Shown here: one piece after another, positions 46,784-57,155 of the stretch
Layout of the letters: every line of letters begins with the position of its first letter
How positions within the stretch are numbered: the stretch's first letter is position 1
From: Yersinia massiliensis CCUG 53443
GTDB lineage: Bacteria; Pseudomonadota; Gammaproteobacteria; Enterobacterales; Enterobacteriaceae
DNA: 64,000 bases
NCBI RefSeq assembly: GCF_000312485.1
Contig: NZ_HE997651.1
Location: forward strand, 67,784 to 131,783
Direction of reading: 5' to 3'
The notes under the pieces: model-generated
What the model saw: only the letters and a program-made list of their open reading frames with translations
What the model was told of the DNA's origin: nothing
Database searches by the model: none
Translations under genes and position numbers: made by a program

Positions 46784-46837
46784 TACCAAACGGCTCTCTA
46801 CCGCAACACGCACCTTGTTAGATAAACGGTTAATTCT

Positions 46838-47725
46838 ATGTCATCTTCCCGTCCCGGTTTCTCCTGTAGTGGATTACCTTATCTGCTGGTTTTACCTCAG
46901 TTAGTCATTACCGTCGTTTTTTTCCTGTGGCCTGCCGGTGAGGCACTGTGGTATTCCGTACAGATGTTGGACCCGTTTGGTCTCTCCAGTGAGTTTGTTG
47001 GGCTGAGCAATTTTATTCAGCTATTTCAGGATGAATACTATTTAGCCTCGTTTTACACCACGTTGATTTTTAGCTCATTGGTGGCCGGTATTGGCCTGAT
47101 CGTGTCATTGTTTTTGGCCGCGATGGTGGATTACGTGGTGCGCGGTAGTCGCATTTATCAAACATTAATGATTTTGCCTTATGCCGTGGCTCCTGCGGTA
47201 GCTGCTGTTCTGTGGATATTTTTGTTCAATCCAGGGCTGGGGTTGATCACCCACTTCCTCGCGACGCTGGGCTATGACTGGAATCATGCGCAAAATAGCG
47301 GGCAGGCCATGTTTCTGGTGGTGTTAGCCTCAGTCTGGAAGCAAATCAGCTATAACTTCTTGTTTTTCCTTGCCGCATTGCAATCTATTCCCCGTTCACT
47401 GGTTGAAGCTGCCGCGATTGATGGTGCTGGGCCAGTACGCCGTTTCTTTAATTTGGTGCTGCCGCTGATATCACCGGTCAGCTTCTTCTTGCTGGTGGTG
47501 AATCTGGTTTATGCCTTCTTCGATACATTCCCGGTCATTGATGCTGCAACGGGCGGCGGCCCTGTTCAGGCGACTACGACCCTGATTTATAAAATCTATC
47601 GCGAAGGTTTTGCCGGATTGGACTTATCCAGCTCTGCCGCGCAATCGGTGGTGCTGATGTTGCTGGTGATGGGTCTGACAGTGATTCAGTTCCGTTATGT
47701 TGAGCGTAAGGTGCGTTACCAATGA
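46838..47725 (+). CDS. ugpA: UgpA, glycerol-3-phosphate ABC permease
   Basis: The 295-residue permease has six membrane helices of the MalF type and the EAA coupling motif [22 protein letters not shown] near residues 188-210. It begins with [20 protein letters not shown]. With UgpE it forms the inner-membrane channel for glycerol-3-phosphate. Its stop overlaps the ugpE start as ATGA. Confidence 0.96.
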   Translation: MSSSRPGFSCSGLPYLLVLPQLVITVVFFLWPAGEALWYSVQMLDPFGLSSEFVGLSNFIQLFQDEYYLASFYTTLIFSSLVAGIGLIVSLFLAAMVDYVVRGSRIYQTLMILPYAVAPAVAAVLWIFLFNPGLGLITHFLATLGYDWNHAQNSGQAMFLVVLASVWKQISYNFLFFLAALQSIPRSLVEAAAIDGAGPVRRFFNLVLPLISPVSFFLLVVNLVYAFFDTFPVIDAATGGGPVQATTTLIYKIYREGFAGLDLSSSAAQSVVLMLLVMGLTVIQFRYVERKVRYQ

Positions 47726-48567
47726 TTGAGAATCGTCGCGGACTCGATATTTTTTGTCACATCATGCTGATGATTGGCGTGCTATTAATCTTATTCCCAT
47801 TGTATGTGGCTTTCGTGGCGGCATCTTTGGATGACACACAAGTGTTTCAAGTGCCGATGACCTTAATCCCTGGACCACATTTGTGGCAGAACATCAGCCA
47901 TATCTGGCACTCAGGTGTTGGCAATAACAGCGCACCTTTTGGCTTGATGCTGTTTAACAGTTTCGTGATGGCGTTGGCGATTACGATTGGCAAAATTACC
48001 GTATCGATGCTGTCTGCCTATGCCATCGTTTATTTCCGTTTTCCTCTGCGTAATCTATTCTTTTGGCTGATCTTCCTCACCCTTATGTTGCCCGTCGAAG
48101 TGCGTATCTTCCCTACTATTCAGGTGATTGCGAATCTGAACATGCTGGACAGCTACACGGGCCTAACGTTGCCATTGATGGCCTCTGCCACCGCAACATT
48201 CCTATTCCGGCAATTTTTTATGACCTTGCCAGATGAGCTATTGGAAGCCGCGAGAATCGATGGCGCAGGGGCGATGCGTTTTTTCTGGGACATCGTTTTA
48301 CCGCTGTCAAAAACCAATTTGGCAGCGCTATTTGTTATCACCTTTATCTATGGTTGGAACCAATATCTCTGGCCCATTTTGATTACCAGCGATGCGTCTA
48401 TGGGTACGGCGGTGGCGGGAATTCGCAGCATGATTTCGAGCTCTGGCGCACCAACGCAATGGAATCAGGTAATGGCAGCGATGATTCTGACCTTAATTCC
48501 ACCCGTGGTGGTGGTCCTTCTGATGCAGCGTTGGTTCGTGCGCGGCTTGGTAGACAGTGAGAAGTAA
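47722..48567 (+). CDS. ugpE: UgpE, glycerol-3-phosphate ABC permease
   Basis: The 281-residue MalG-type permease has six helices and the EAA motif [20 protein letters not shown] near residues 173-192. [20 protein letters not shown] and the C-terminal [10 protein letters not shown] are typical of UgpE. It partners UgpA. ugpC begins 6 bp downstream, so the four transport genes form one transcript. Confidence 0.96.
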   Translation: MIENRRGLDIFCHIMLMIGVLLILFPLYVAFVAASLDDTQVFQVPMTLIPGPHLWQNISHIWHSGVGNNSAPFGLMLFNSFVMALAITIGKITVSMLSAYAIVYFRFPLRNLFFWLIFLTLMLPVEVRIFPTIQVIANLNMLDSYTGLTLPLMASATATFLFRQFFMTLPDELLEAARIDGAGAMRFFWDIVLPLSKTNLAALFVITFIYGWNQYLWPILITSDASMGTAVAGIRSMISSSGAPTQWNQVMAAMILTLIPPVVVVLLMQRWFVRGLVDSEK

Positions 48568-48573
48568 TTTGAT

Positions 48574-49647
48574 ATGGCATGTTTAAAACTTCAGGCAGTC
48601 ACTAAATCTTATGACGGCGTGACGCCGGTGATTAAGCAAATTGATCTCGATGTCGCCGACGGTGAATTTATCGTCATGGTCGGCCCCTCAGGATGTGGCA
48701 AATCAACGCTGCTGCGCATGGTGGCGGGGCTAGAACGCACCACCAGTGGCGATATTTACATTGATAATCAGCGTGTCACTGAACTGGAACCTAAAGATCG
48801 TGGCATCGCTATGGTTTTTCAAAATTACGCGCTTTATCCGCATATGAGCGTGTTCGACAACATGGCATATGGCCTGAAAATTCGTGGCTTCGGTAAAGAG
48901 CAAATTCGCCAGCGCGTGGATGAAGCCGCCAGAATTCTGGAATTGGAGCCACTGTTAAAACGTAAACCGCGCGAGCTTTCTGGCGGGCAGCGACAACGGG
49001 TCGCGATGGGGCGAGCTATCGTGCGTGAGCCTGCGGTTTTCTTGTTTGATGAACCGTTGTCTAATCTGGATGCCAAATTGCGTGTACAGATGCGGCTTGA
49101 ATTACAACAGCTCCATCGTCGGTTAAAAACCACCAGTTTATACGTGACCCATGATCAGGTTGAGGCGATGACGCTTGCTCAACGCGTGATTGTGATGAAC
49201 AAAGGCGTTGCTGAGCAAATTGGTACACCAAGCGAGGTATACCAACGTCCTGCATCGCTGTTTGTGGCCAGTTTTATTGGGTCACCGGCGATGAATTTGT
49301 TCGCTGGCACTGTCAGTACAGACGGTTACGCATTTATTTTACCGGATGGTATGCGCTTGCCTTTGGCTGTCCCACAACCACAATGGGCAGACCGGCACTT
49401 GACCCTAGGTATCCGCCCGGAGCATATTCAGCAGACAACTTCAGCGCAGGGTGTGCCGATGACCTTATTGACCTTGGAATTATTGGGTGCTGATAATTTG
49501 GCGCATGGTCAATGGGGTGGGCAGAGTATCATTGCTCGTTTATCCCACGAAGAGATGCCAGCAGCGGGCAGTCAGCTGCATTTATCTCTCCCGTTTGCAG
49601 CACTGCATTTCTTTGATTCAGAAAGCGGATTACGGATGGAATCATGA
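48574..49647 (+). CDS. ugpC: UgpC, glycerol-3-phosphate ABC ATPase
   Basis: The 357-residue ATPase is of the MalK type. Walker A is GPSGCGKST (about residues 37-45), the signature is [15 protein letters not shown], Walker B is [12 protein letters not shown], and the switch His is in [11 protein letters not shown]-terminal OB-fold regulatory domain follows from about residue 240 ([11 protein letters not shown]). In E. coli UgpC activity is inhibited by internal phosphate. ATGA overlap with ugpQ. Confidence 0.97.
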   Translation: MACLKLQAVTKSYDGVTPVIKQIDLDVADGEFIVMVGPSGCGKSTLLRMVAGLERTTSGDIYIDNQRVTELEPKDRGIAMVFQNYALYPHMSVFDNMAYGLKIRGFGKEQIRQRVDEAARILELEPLLKRKPRELSGGQRQRVAMGRAIVREPAVFLFDEPLSNLDAKLRVQMRLELQQLHRRLKTTSLYVTHDQVEAMTLAQRVIVMNKGVAEQIGTPSEVYQRPASLFVASFIGSPAMNLFAGTVSTDGYAFILPDGMRLPLAVPQPQWADRHLTLGIRPEHIQQTTSAQGVPMTLLTLELLGADNLAHGQWGGQSIIARLSHEEMPAAGSQLHLSLPFAALHFFDSESGLRMES

Positions 49648-50396
49648 GTAAAAACTGGCCTTATCCTCCCATTGTGGCTCATCGGGGTGGCGGTGCGTTA
49701 GCACCAGAAAATACACTGGCTGCGATTGATGTCGGGGCGCGTTACGGCCATACGATGATCGAGTTCGACGCCAAATTATCCCATGACGGCCAGATATTTT
49801 TGCTACATGACGACACGCTGGAACGGACCAGTAATGGCTGGGGAGTCGCCGGTGATTTACCTTGGGAGAAGCTGATTCAGTTGGATGCTGGCGACTGGTA
49901 TAGCACAGAGTTTCGGGGTGAGCGCTTACCACTGCTCAGCGAAGTCGCAGCTCGCTGTGCGCAGCATGGGATGGCCGCAAACATCGAAATCAAGCCAACC
50001 ACAGGCGCGGAAACCATCACGGGGCAGGTCATCGCGCTGGGGGCTCGCCAATTATGGCAAGGTCAGACGATACCGCCCCTGTTGTCCTCGTTCTCATTCG
50101 ACGCCTTAGTTGCCGCGCAGCAAGCGGCACCAGAGTTACCGCGAGGGCTACTACTGGATAAATGGGATGAAAATTGGCGGGCACTGACTCAGCGATTGGA
50201 TTGCGTCTCTTTACATATCAACCATAAACAATTGACGGCAGAGCGTGTGGCATTGCTCAAAGCGGCGGGGCTACATATTTTGGTCTATACCGTCAATCAA
50301 ACGGCACGCGCGCAGGAATTGTTAAATTGGGGCGTTGACTGCATCTGTACTGACCGTATAGATTTGATTGGTCCCGATTTTTACTCTCATACTTAA
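49644..50396 (+). CDS. ugpQ: UgpQ, cytosolic glycerophosphodiester phosphodiesterase
   Basis: The 250-residue GDPD enzyme lacks a signal peptide and so is cytosolic, in contrast to GlpQ encoded 35 kb away. The catalytic block is [20 protein letters not shown], followed by [20 protein letters not shown] with the metal ligands, and NIEIKPT. It hydrolyses glycerophosphodiesters brought in by UgpBAEC. It closes the ugp operon; no clear terminator was seen in the 185-bp gap before the next gene. Confidence 0.96.
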   Translation: MSKNWPYPPIVAHRGGGALAPENTLAAIDVGARYGHTMIEFDAKLSHDGQIFLLHDDTLERTSNGWGVAGDLPWEKLIQLDAGDWYSTEFRGERLPLLSEVAARCAQHGMAANIEIKPTTGAETITGQVIALGARQLWQGQTIPPLLSSFSFDALVAAQQAAPELPRGLLLDKWDENWRALTQRLDCVSLHINHKQLTAERVALLKAAGLHILVYTVNQTARAQELLNWGVDCICTDRIDLIGPDFYSHT

Positions 50397-50581
50397 CCTG
50401 ACTGGGTGTTTGCCATGTGCGCTGGCCTCAATGACGGACGTGAGTATGTTCATCGGGGTTGGCTCACTTGCCGCCTACCTGTCACACCAATGATGTTGGG
50501 ATAAACAGAACAGGAAACGGAACAGGTCAGTCATTCTTACACTTATGGGCAGATCTGGCCCAGTTTGACAGGATGTGACCC

Positions 50582-51550
50582 ATGCCCGCCTTTGTTATCT
50601 CGCTCTGGCACCAGATAGTATTGTCTTCACCATTATTTGTTTTGCTCGCACTTGGATACGGTTTAGTGCGGTTTGGTAAATGGCCCTCGACCATCACGGA
50701 TGGCCTGACCCGCTTTGTTTTTTCCCTCGCCTTACCTGCCATGCTGTTTCGTATGATGTGCGATTTCTCCGAACGTCCGGCAGTAGATGCGCGCCTATTG
50801 ATTGCCTTTTTTGGTAGCTGTCTGGTGGTATTTGTACTCGGGCGCATTATCGCCAATCGAGTGTTTCATCTGGACGGTGTCTCCGGTTCGGTATTCGCCC
50901 TCGGTGGGATTTTCTCCAATAACGTGATGCTTGGATTACCTATCGCCACTATCATGCTGGGGGAGAAATCCATTCCAGCCGTCGCGCTAGTATTGGTATT
51001 TAACGGATTGATATTGTGGACTTTAGTCACGATTTCAGTTGAGTGGGCGCGCAATGGTTCACCGACAATGGCAGGGTTTGCGAAGACGGCGCGTAGCGTA
51101 CTGACTAACCCGCTGATTATCGGGATTATCTCCGGCACGCTATTTAGCTTAACCGGGCTGCAACTGCCACAGTTTATCGACCAACCTGTCACCATGTTAG
51201 GGCAGGTCGCACCACCACTTTCGTTGATTGTGCTGGGAATGGGGCTGGCCGAATACCGTGTCACGGAAGGCTGGCAAATCAGCAGCGCCATCTGTTTCCT
51301 GAAACTGATTGTCCAGCCGATGGTGATTTGGGCGATGGCATGGGCGATGAATCTACCAGTGCTGGAAACACAAGTGGTGGTATTGCTGGGATCAATGGCA
51401 ACAGGCGTGAATGTTTATCTGATGTCTCGGCAATTTAATGTGTTAACTGGCCCTGCCGCCGCCAGTTTAGTCATGTCTACTGTGTTGGCTGCTGTCACGA
51501 CCCCGTTAATCCTGACCATCATTGGCGTTGGGATGTCATCAGCAAGATAA
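50582..51550 (+). CDS. AEC-family (auxin efflux carrier-like) transporter
   Basis: The 322-residue inner-membrane protein has about ten helices, with the AEC features FGKWPSTITDGLTRFVFSLALP, FALGGIFSNNVMLGLPIATI and APPLSLIVLGMGLAEYRVTE. Relatives in bacteria carry malonate, malate or other carboxylates, but no substrate can be inferred here. It is not part of the E. coli gene order and lies exactly between the end of the ugp block and yigM, so it marks the right junction of the rearrangement. The start is the ATG at 50582. Confidence 0.85.
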   Translation: MPAFVISLWHQIVLSSPLFVLLALGYGLVRFGKWPSTITDGLTRFVFSLALPAMLFRMMCDFSERPAVDARLLIAFFGSCLVVFVLGRIIANRVFHLDGVSGSVFALGGIFSNNVMLGLPIATIMLGEKSIPAVALVLVFNGLILWTLVTISVEWARNGSPTMAGFAKTARSVLTNPLIIGIISGTLFSLTGLQLPQFIDQPVTMLGQVAPPLSLIVLGMGLAEYRVTEGWQISSAICFLKLIVQPMVIWAMAWAMNLPVLETQVVVLLGSMATGVNVYLMSRQFNVLTGPAAASLVMSTVLAAVTTPLILTIIGVGMSSAR

Positions 51551-51653
51551 AAAGCGCTGCAAAAAACCAATGGGTTTATATTTAACCAAATGTAAACCCA
51601 GTTAACGCAAAATTTGTCTCTCACTTCCGTTACAATCGCCCTTTATCACCTCA

Positions 51654-52568
51654 ATGAGCCAAATTATCGTGCCGTTACTGGTCATTACCACCATTTTGTG
51701 GGCATTTTCGTTCAGCCTAATTGGCGAATATCTGGCAGGGCAGGTGGACAGTTGGTTCTCCGTGCTGATGCGAGTTGGCCTCGCTGCGCTGGTTTTTTTA
51801 CCGTTTCTGCGTTGGCGTAATATCCCTTGGCGGGTCATCCTGCTGTATATGATTGTGGGCGCCATTCAACTCGGCATCATGTACTTATTCAGCTTCCGCG
51901 CATACCTCTACCTGACGGTGCCAGAGTTTTTGCTGTTTACCGTGATGACCCCGCTGTATGTCACCTTAATTTATGATTTGTTGCGCCGTCAGCGCCTGCG
52001 TTGGGGCTATGCTCTCAGTGCTCTTTTGGCTGTCGTCGGGGCAGCAATCATCCGTTATGACCACTTGAGTGAGCATTTTTGGTGGGGGTTGGTGTTAGTT
52101 CAGGCTGCCAACATCTGTTTTGCTATCGGGCAAGTAGGATACAAGCGGCTGATGGAAGTCCACCCGATCCCGCAACATGTGGCATTTTCATGGTTCTACG
52201 TTGGGGCACTGTTGGTCGCGGTCTTTGCGTGGTTTGCCTTTGGCAATCCCGAAAAACTGCCAACGACTCAATTACAGTGGGGCGTGCTGGTATGGCTTGG
52301 TGTCGGCGCATCTGGCCTAGGCTATTTCATGTGGAACTATGGTGCGACACTGGTCGATGCTGGCACCTTGGGTATCATGAATAACGTGCATGTACCGGCT
52401 GGGTTACTGGTGAATTTGGCCATCTGGCAAGAAAAACCCCATTGGCCCAGCTTTATCATTGGGGCAATTGTGATAATGGCCTCGCTATGGGTACACCGGC
52501 GTTGGGTCGCTCCGCATTCTTTACAAAAGGCAGATGATCGCAAGCGTGCTGCCGAGCCGAACGAATAA
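51654..52568 (+). CDS. yigM: YigM, EamA-family transporter (biotin transporter in E. coli)
   Basis: The 304-residue protein has ten predicted helices in two EamA repeats: [20 protein letters not shown] at the start and [20 protein letters not shown] in the second repeat. E. coli YigM (299 residues), in the same place beside metR, imports biotin. The gene is convergent with metR and the last 113 bp of the two coding regions overlap. The ATG at 51654 has only a weak ribosome-binding site. Confidence 0.9.
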   Translation: MSQIIVPLLVITTILWAFSFSLIGEYLAGQVDSWFSVLMRVGLAALVFLPFLRWRNIPWRVILLYMIVGAIQLGIMYLFSFRAYLYLTVPEFLLFTVMTPLYVTLIYDLLRRQRLRWGYALSALLAVVGAAIIRYDHLSEHFWWGLVLVQAANICFAIGQVGYKRLMEVHPIPQHVAFSWFYVGALLVAVFAWFAFGNPEKLPTTQLQWGVLVWLGVGASGLGYFMWNYGATLVDAGTLGIMNNVHVPAGLLVNLAIWQEKPHWPSFIIGAIVIMASLWVHRRWVAPHSLQKADDRKRAAEPNE

Positions 52569-53409
52569 ACGCTTCTGTGACCGGTTGGCGCTGCTCTCCA
52601 TCACGGACGGCAGCGTATAACCGGCTCCACAAGCCATTCCCCAATGTTTTGGTGGTGACTAACCCCTGACGCTCGAAGCTCTCTACCACCCAATGCGGCA
52701 GTGCGGCGATCCCCATGCGAGCGGATACCATTTGAATCAGTAGCAACGTGTTATCGACATTTTTCAGTACCGGATTCACTCCCGCAGGTTGCAAGAAGTG
52801 CCGCCAGATATCTAAACGCTGACGTTGCACTGGGTAAATCATCAAGACTTCTTCGGTTAAATCCTCTGGCTCGATACGGGCTTTATTCGCCAATGGGTGG
52901 TCCGGTGCCAAGACTAATCGCACCTCAAAATCAAACATCGGCGAATAGTGCAAACCACTACGCGGCAAAATATCTGACGTTAACACCAAATCCAGTTCGC
53001 CTTGCTGCAAGGCGGGCTGTGGATCGAAAGTCACACCGGACTGGAAATCCATCGCGACTTGCGGCCAGCTTTTGTGGAAGTTATCCAACGCAGGTGTCAG
53101 CCATTGAATGCAGCTATGGCACTCGATAGCAATGCGCAGTGCGGTTTGATGTGGCTCGTTGCAGGTTTGCAAAGCCTGTTTGATTTGTGGCAGCACTTGT
53201 TCAGCCAACTGAAGCAGGATCTCTCCTTGTGTGGTGAAACGCAGCGGCTGGCTTTTACGCACAAACAGGCGAAACCCCAGACGTTGCTCCAGATCGCTGA
53301 ATTGATGGGACAAGGCCGATTGGGTCTGATGAAGTTGTGTCGCCGCCGCCGCCAGTGAGCCGGTATTACGCAAAGCTTGCAGGGTGCGTAAGTGTTTCAG
53401 TTCGATCAT
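52456..53409 (-). CDS. metR: MetR, LysR-type regulator of methionine genes
   Basis: The 317-residue protein has the same length as E. coli MetR. It has an N-terminal LysR winged helix ([40 protein letters not shown]) and a C-terminal homocysteine-responsive domain ([20 protein letters not shown]). It activates metE and other methionine genes with homocysteine as co-effector. It is divergent from metE across a 105-bp gap and overlaps the end of yigM, which lies on the other strand. Full length on both sides argues against a frameshift. Confidence 0.96.
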   Translation of the reverse strand: MIELKHLRTLQALRNTGSLAAAATQLHQTQSALSHQFSDLEQRLGFRLFVRKSQPLRFTTQGEILLQLAEQVLPQIKQALQTCNEPHQTALRIAIECHSCIQWLTPALDNFHKSWPQVAMDFQSGVTFDPQPALQQGELDLVLTSDILPRSGLHYSPMFDFEVRLVLAPDHPLANKARIEPEDLTEEVLMIYPVQRQRLDIWRHFLQPAGVNPVLKNVDNTLLLIQMVSARMGIAALPHWVVESFERQGLVTTKTLGNGLWSRLYAAVRDGEQRQPVTEAFIRSARQHACDHLPFVKNAERPNAGVPIARPLSQLPQ

Positions 53410-53473
53410 GAGAGTCCTTCACAGTGACAGTGAACAAATTGCGCTTGTGGAATATACAGTACCTGCTGATTAT

Positions 53474-53497
53474 GGATGTGTAAACATCTGGATGGCT
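53474..53497 (+). promoter_or_regulatory. Candidate MetJ operator (three met boxes) before metE
   Basis: Three contiguous 8-mers, GGATGTGT, AAACATCT and GGATGGCT, match the met box AGACGTCT at 5, 6 and 5 positions. They sit just upstream of the metE start, in the gap with divergent metR. MetJ with S-adenosylmethionine represses metE in E. coli. No good MetR site (TGAA-N5-TTCA) could be found by eye. Confidence 0.5.
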
Positions 53498-53514
53498 AAA
53501 TGGGAAATATGACG

Positions 53515-55791
53515 ATGACAATTTTAAATCACACACTGGGTTTTCCGCGTGTTGGACTGAAACGTGAACTGAAAAAGGCACAAGAAAGTTACTGGGCTGG
53601 CAACTCCACGCAAGAAGAATTGCTCAATGTGGGTCGTGAATTGCGCGCCCGCCATTGGCAACAGCAACAACAAGCTGGCATTGATTTAGTGCCAGTGGGT
53701 GACTTTGCTTGGTATGACCATGTATTGACCACCAGTTTGCTGCTGGGTAACGTTCCAGAACGCCACCAAAATGCGGATGGCTCGATTGACTTGGACACTT
53801 TATTCCGCATCGGCCGTGGCCGTGCACCGACCGGTAAACCGGCGGCAGCGGCAGAAATGACCAAATGGTTTAACACCAACTATCACTACATGGTGCCTGA
53901 GTTCCAACAAGGCCAGCAGTTTAAGTTGGGTTGGACTCAGCTACTGGATGAAGTCGATGAAGCGCTGGCGTTAGGCCATAAAATTAAGCCGGTACTGCTA
54001 GGGCCAGTGACTTATCTGTGGCTGGGCAAAGTGAAAGGGGAGCAGTTCGATCGACTCTCTTTGCTAAAAGACATTCTGCCAGTGTACCAACAAGTCTTGG
54101 CTGAACTGGCTAAACGTGGCATTGAATGGGTGCAGATTGATGAACCCGCGCTGGTGCTGGAATTACCAGCAGAGTGGCTGGCGGCCTTCCAACCAGCATA
54201 TCAGGCGCTACAAGGTCAGGTTAAGTTGCTGCTGACCACCTATTTCGACAGTATCGGCCATAATCTTGACACTATTCGCGCGTTGCCAGTGCAGGGGCTG
54301 CATGTTGATGTGGTCGCAGGTCAAGATGATATTGCGCAGTTGAATGCACAGTTGCCCGCCACATGGGTACTCTCTCTGGGGGTGATTAATGGTCGTAACG
54401 TTTGGCGAGCCGACCTCAGCCAGTGGTTCGAGCGCCTCAAACCACTGATAAATGGTCGCCCATTATGGCTGGGCACCTCTTGCTCCTTATTGCATAGCCC
54501 GATTGATTTAAGTGAAGAGACGCGTCTCGATGCCGAAGTCAAAAGTTGGTTCGCCTTTGCCCTGCAAAAATGTGCTGAATTGGCACTGCTAACACATGCG
54601 CTAAATGAACCGAGTGACGCCAAGTTGGCTGAGTTGGCCGCTTACAGTGCACCTATCCGTGCTCGCAAAGCTTCTAGCCGTGTTCATAATCCACAGGTGG
54701 AACAACGTCTGGCGGCCATTACGGCGCAAGACATCGAACGCCAACAGCCTTATGAAGCGCGTGCAGAAGCGCAGCGCCTACGCTTTAACTTGCCAGCTTG
54801 GCCGACCACCACTATCGGCTCCTTCCCACAAACCACCGAGATCCGCGGCCTGCGTCTGGACTTCAAACAAGGCCGCTTGGATGGTAAAAACTATCGCACC
54901 GGTATCAGTGAGCATATCAAGCAAGCTATCGCCGAACAGGAACGCTTGGGGCTGGACGTGCTGGTACACGGTGAAGCTGAACGTAATGACATGGTGGAAT
55001 ACTTCGGCGAACATCTGGACGGTTTTATCTTCACGCAAAACGGTTGGGTGCAGAGCTACGGATCGCGTTGTGTGAAGCCGCCAGTGATCATTGGTGACAT
55101 CAGCCGCCCTGAAGCTATCACGGTTGAATGGGCCAAATATGCTCAATCACTGACGGACAAACCGGTGAAAGGCATGTTGACGGGGCCGGTCACCATTCTG
55201 TGCTGGTCATTCCCGCGTGAAGATGTGAGCCGTGAAACCATTGCTAAGCAAATTGCATTAGCGCTGCGTGACGAAGTGGAAGATCTTGAAAAAGCAGGTA
55301 TTGGTATCATTCAGATTGATGAGCCAGCACTGCGTGAAGGGCTGCCGCTGCGCCGCGCTGATTGGCAAGCATACCTGCAATGGGCCGTTGATGCCTTTAA
55401 ATTGAATGCTGCGGTCGCGCAAAATGACACCCAGATCCACACGCACATGTGTTATTGCGAGTTCAATGACATCATGGATTCCATTGCGGCACTGGATGCG
55501 GACGTGATTACCATCGAAACTTCACGTTCAGATATGGAATTGCTGGAATCATTTGAAGATTTCGCGTATCCGAATGAAATTGGCCCCGGTGTTTATGACA
55601 TTCACTCACCGAATGTGCCAAGTGTGGAATGGATTGAGGCGCTGTTACGTAAAGCCGCCCAACGCATCCCAGCAGAACGTTTGTGGGTCAACCCCGACTG
55701 CGGCCTGAAAACACGTGGCTGGCCGGAAACTCGTCAGGCATTGGCTAACATGGTGCTGGCTGCACAGCGCCTACGTGAAGAACGCGCTTAA
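53515..55791 (+). CDS. metE: MetE, cobalamin-independent methionine synthase
   Basis: The 758-residue protein begins [20 protein letters not shown] when read from the ATG at 53515, matching E. coli; in-frame ATGs at 53500 and 53509 would add five or two residues. It is a double-barrel enzyme that transfers a methyl group from methyltetrahydropteroyltriglutamate to homocysteine in the cytosol. The zinc ligands are in [12 protein letters not shown] (His, Cys), [11 protein letters not shown] (Glu) and [10 protein letters not shown] (Cys). It is divergent from its activator metR. A strong terminator follows. Confidence 0.97.
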   Translation: MTILNHTLGFPRVGLKRELKKAQESYWAGNSTQEELLNVGRELRARHWQQQQQAGIDLVPVGDFAWYDHVLTTSLLLGNVPERHQNADGSIDLDTLFRIGRGRAPTGKPAAAAEMTKWFNTNYHYMVPEFQQGQQFKLGWTQLLDEVDEALALGHKIKPVLLGPVTYLWLGKVKGEQFDRLSLLKDILPVYQQVLAELAKRGIEWVQIDEPALVLELPAEWLAAFQPAYQALQGQVKLLLTTYFDSIGHNLDTIRALPVQGLHVDVVAGQDDIAQLNAQLPATWVLSLGVINGRNVWRADLSQWFERLKPLINGRPLWLGTSCSLLHSPIDLSEETRLDAEVKSWFAFALQKCAELALLTHALNEPSDAKLAELAAYSAPIRARKASSRVHNPQVEQRLAAITAQDIERQQPYEARAEAQRLRFNLPAWPTTTIGSFPQTTEIRGLRLDFKQGRLDGKNYRTGISEHIKQAIAEQERLGLDVLVHGEAERNDMVEYFGEHLDGFIFTQNGWVQSYGSRCVKPPVIIGDISRPEAITVEWAKYAQSLTDKPVKGMLTGPVTILCWSFPREDVSRETIAKQIALALRDEVEDLEKAGIGIIQIDEPALREGLPLRRADWQAYLQWAVDAFKLNAAVAQNDTQIHTHMCYCEFNDIMDSIAALDADVITIETSRSDMELLESFEDFAYPNEIGPGVYDIHSPNVPSVEWIEALLRKAAQRIPAERLWVNPDCGLKTRGWPETRQALANMVLAAQRLREERA

Positions 55792-55839
55792 TTTGCGATT
55801 CGTCTATTTAGCAAGGATTGACTCTGTGTTGTGAGATTT

Positions 55840-55863
55840 GGGCGCTTAATGCGCCCTTTTTTT
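55840..55863 (+). terminator. Intrinsic terminator after metE
   Basis: GGGCGC pairs with GCGCCC around TTAAT and is followed by seven T. Confidence 0.93.
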
Positions 55864-55870
55864 ATGGTGG

Positions 55871-56725
55871 TTATTGATCACTTTCAGGCACCGGGTTGGC
55901 GGCTACGCCGTGCTGGGCAAACCAGTCAAGCATGCGTTGCCAGCCATCAAGAGCAGACTCGGCGTGATAGCTAGGGCGATAGTCAGCGTTAAATGCATGC
56001 CCCGCCTCTGGGTAAACAATGATTTCGGCATCAGCATTCGCGGCGCGCAATGCTTGACGCATGATGTCGACATGTTCCTGCGTGATACTGCCATCTTTAC
56101 CGCCATACAGCCCTAGCACAGGCGCACTGAGATCGATCGCGACATCAACAGGATATTTCGGGAGCAGTAAGGTCTTTTCGCCCACCAATTTACCATACCA
56201 AGCTACGGCAGCCTTTAGTTGTGGATTGTGGGCGGCATACAACCACGCAATTCGGCCGCCCCAACAAAAACCGGTGATGGCTAATTTGCTGGTATCGCCG
56301 CCATGTCGAGAGGCCCAATGTGCAGCATGATCAAGGTCGACCATTACTTGGCGGTCTGGCACTTTACTCACCAGATTTTTGACTAACGCATTGATATCTT
56401 CATATTCTTTAGCATCACCTTGACGAAAAAAAAGCTCAGGTGCGATAGCCAGATATCCCTGTTTCGCTAATCGACGGCAGACATCTTGGATATGTTCGTG
56501 CACGCCAAATATTTCTTGAACAACAATCACGACAGGATAAGGGCCCGTATGCTGGGCGGGCTTGGCAATATAAGCGGGCAATTCATCACCCTGAGACGGG
56601 ATCGTGGTTTCTCCGCAGTGAATACCTTGGTGATCGGTATGGCGGGTCGTCGAGGCCAGTGGTGCGACGGCGGGTGTGAAGCCACCTGCTGCCTGTCTGA
56701 GTGTCATCAATAGATCAGTTTTCAC
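55871..56725 (-). CDS. ysgA: Dienelactone hydrolase family protein
   Basis: The 284-residue protein starts at the GTG at 56725, which has AAGGAG six bases upstream; the frame extends to 56764 without a better site. It is an alpha/beta hydrolase of the dienelactone type, with a Cys nucleophile in ITGFCWGGRIAW (Cys154), Asp in LYGGKDGSI and His in YPEAGHAFNAD. E. coli YsgA (271 residues) lies in the same place between metE and udp. The physiological substrate is unknown. It is divergent from udp across 430 bp. Confidence 0.9.
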   Translation of the reverse strand: MKTDLLMTLRQAAGGFTPAVAPLASTTRHTDHQGIHCGETTIPSQGDELPAYIAKPAQHTGPYPVVIVVQEIFGVHEHIQDVCRRLAKQGYLAIAPELFFRQGDAKEYEDINALVKNLVSKVPDRQVMVDLDHAAHWASRHGGDTSKLAITGFCWGGRIAWLYAAHNPQLKAAVAWYGKLVGEKTLLLPKYPVDVAIDLSAPVLGLYGGKDGSITQEHVDIMRQALRAANADAEIIVYPEAGHAFNADYRPSYHAESALDGWQRMLDWFAQHGVAANPVPESDQ

Positions 56726-57009
56726 TGTGGTCTCCTTGTATATGAAGAGAATTACCCAATACAAAATAACGGCTTTGTTTTCTGCTATCGACTTTAACTA
56801 TAGGTAATCTTTGAGATTAATGAGATCAGGTTTTGTCGTGATTGATGACTTCACTGTGACATAGCAGGCATTTGATAAGTCATACTGGCCAATATCGATA
56901 AGATATTGCGACAAGATTAATTAATGAGTTCTATCATTGCTATTTACGTACAAAATAGCTGCTAGCACTGGCTATTCTTGGTTAAAAAAGCATCTTAATA
57001 AATCATTAG

Positions 57010-57025
57010 TGTGATTATCATCGCG
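57010..57025. promoter_or_regulatory. CRP site 1 upstream of udp
   Basis: TGTGATTATCATCGCG fits TGTGA-N6-TCACA with two mismatches. It lies 53 bp (centre to centre) before a second site, a spacing typical of CytR-controlled nucleoside promoters. Confidence 0.6.
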
Positions 57026-57062
57026 AATTAAATGTATTAAGCATCATCATTTCTTTTATCAA

Positions 57063-57078
57063 GGTGACTATCATCACG
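57063..57078. promoter_or_regulatory. CRP site 2 upstream of udp
   Basis: GGTGACTATCATCACG fits the CRP consensus with two mismatches, 78 bp before the udp ATG. CytR would bind between the two CRP dimers (region 57026-57062), as in E. coli udp and deoC. The rest of the 56726-57155 gap shows no gene. Confidence 0.65.
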
Positions 57079-57155
57079 AAATAATGTGATGATTTTGAGT
57101 AAAGTCGTTACCTGTACCTCCCTACAACATCTCTCATGAAAGAGGAGTCTCACAC

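Noticed and set aside
52456-52568. Frameshift at the yigM-metR overlap
   Set aside because: MetR has exactly the length known from E. coli and YigM is only a few residues longer, so a true overlap is the simpler reading.
53418-53434. MetR operator before metE (TTCAC...GTGAA)
   Set aside because: The arms are in the opposite order to the MetR consensus TGAA-N5-TTCA, so this is not a convincing site.
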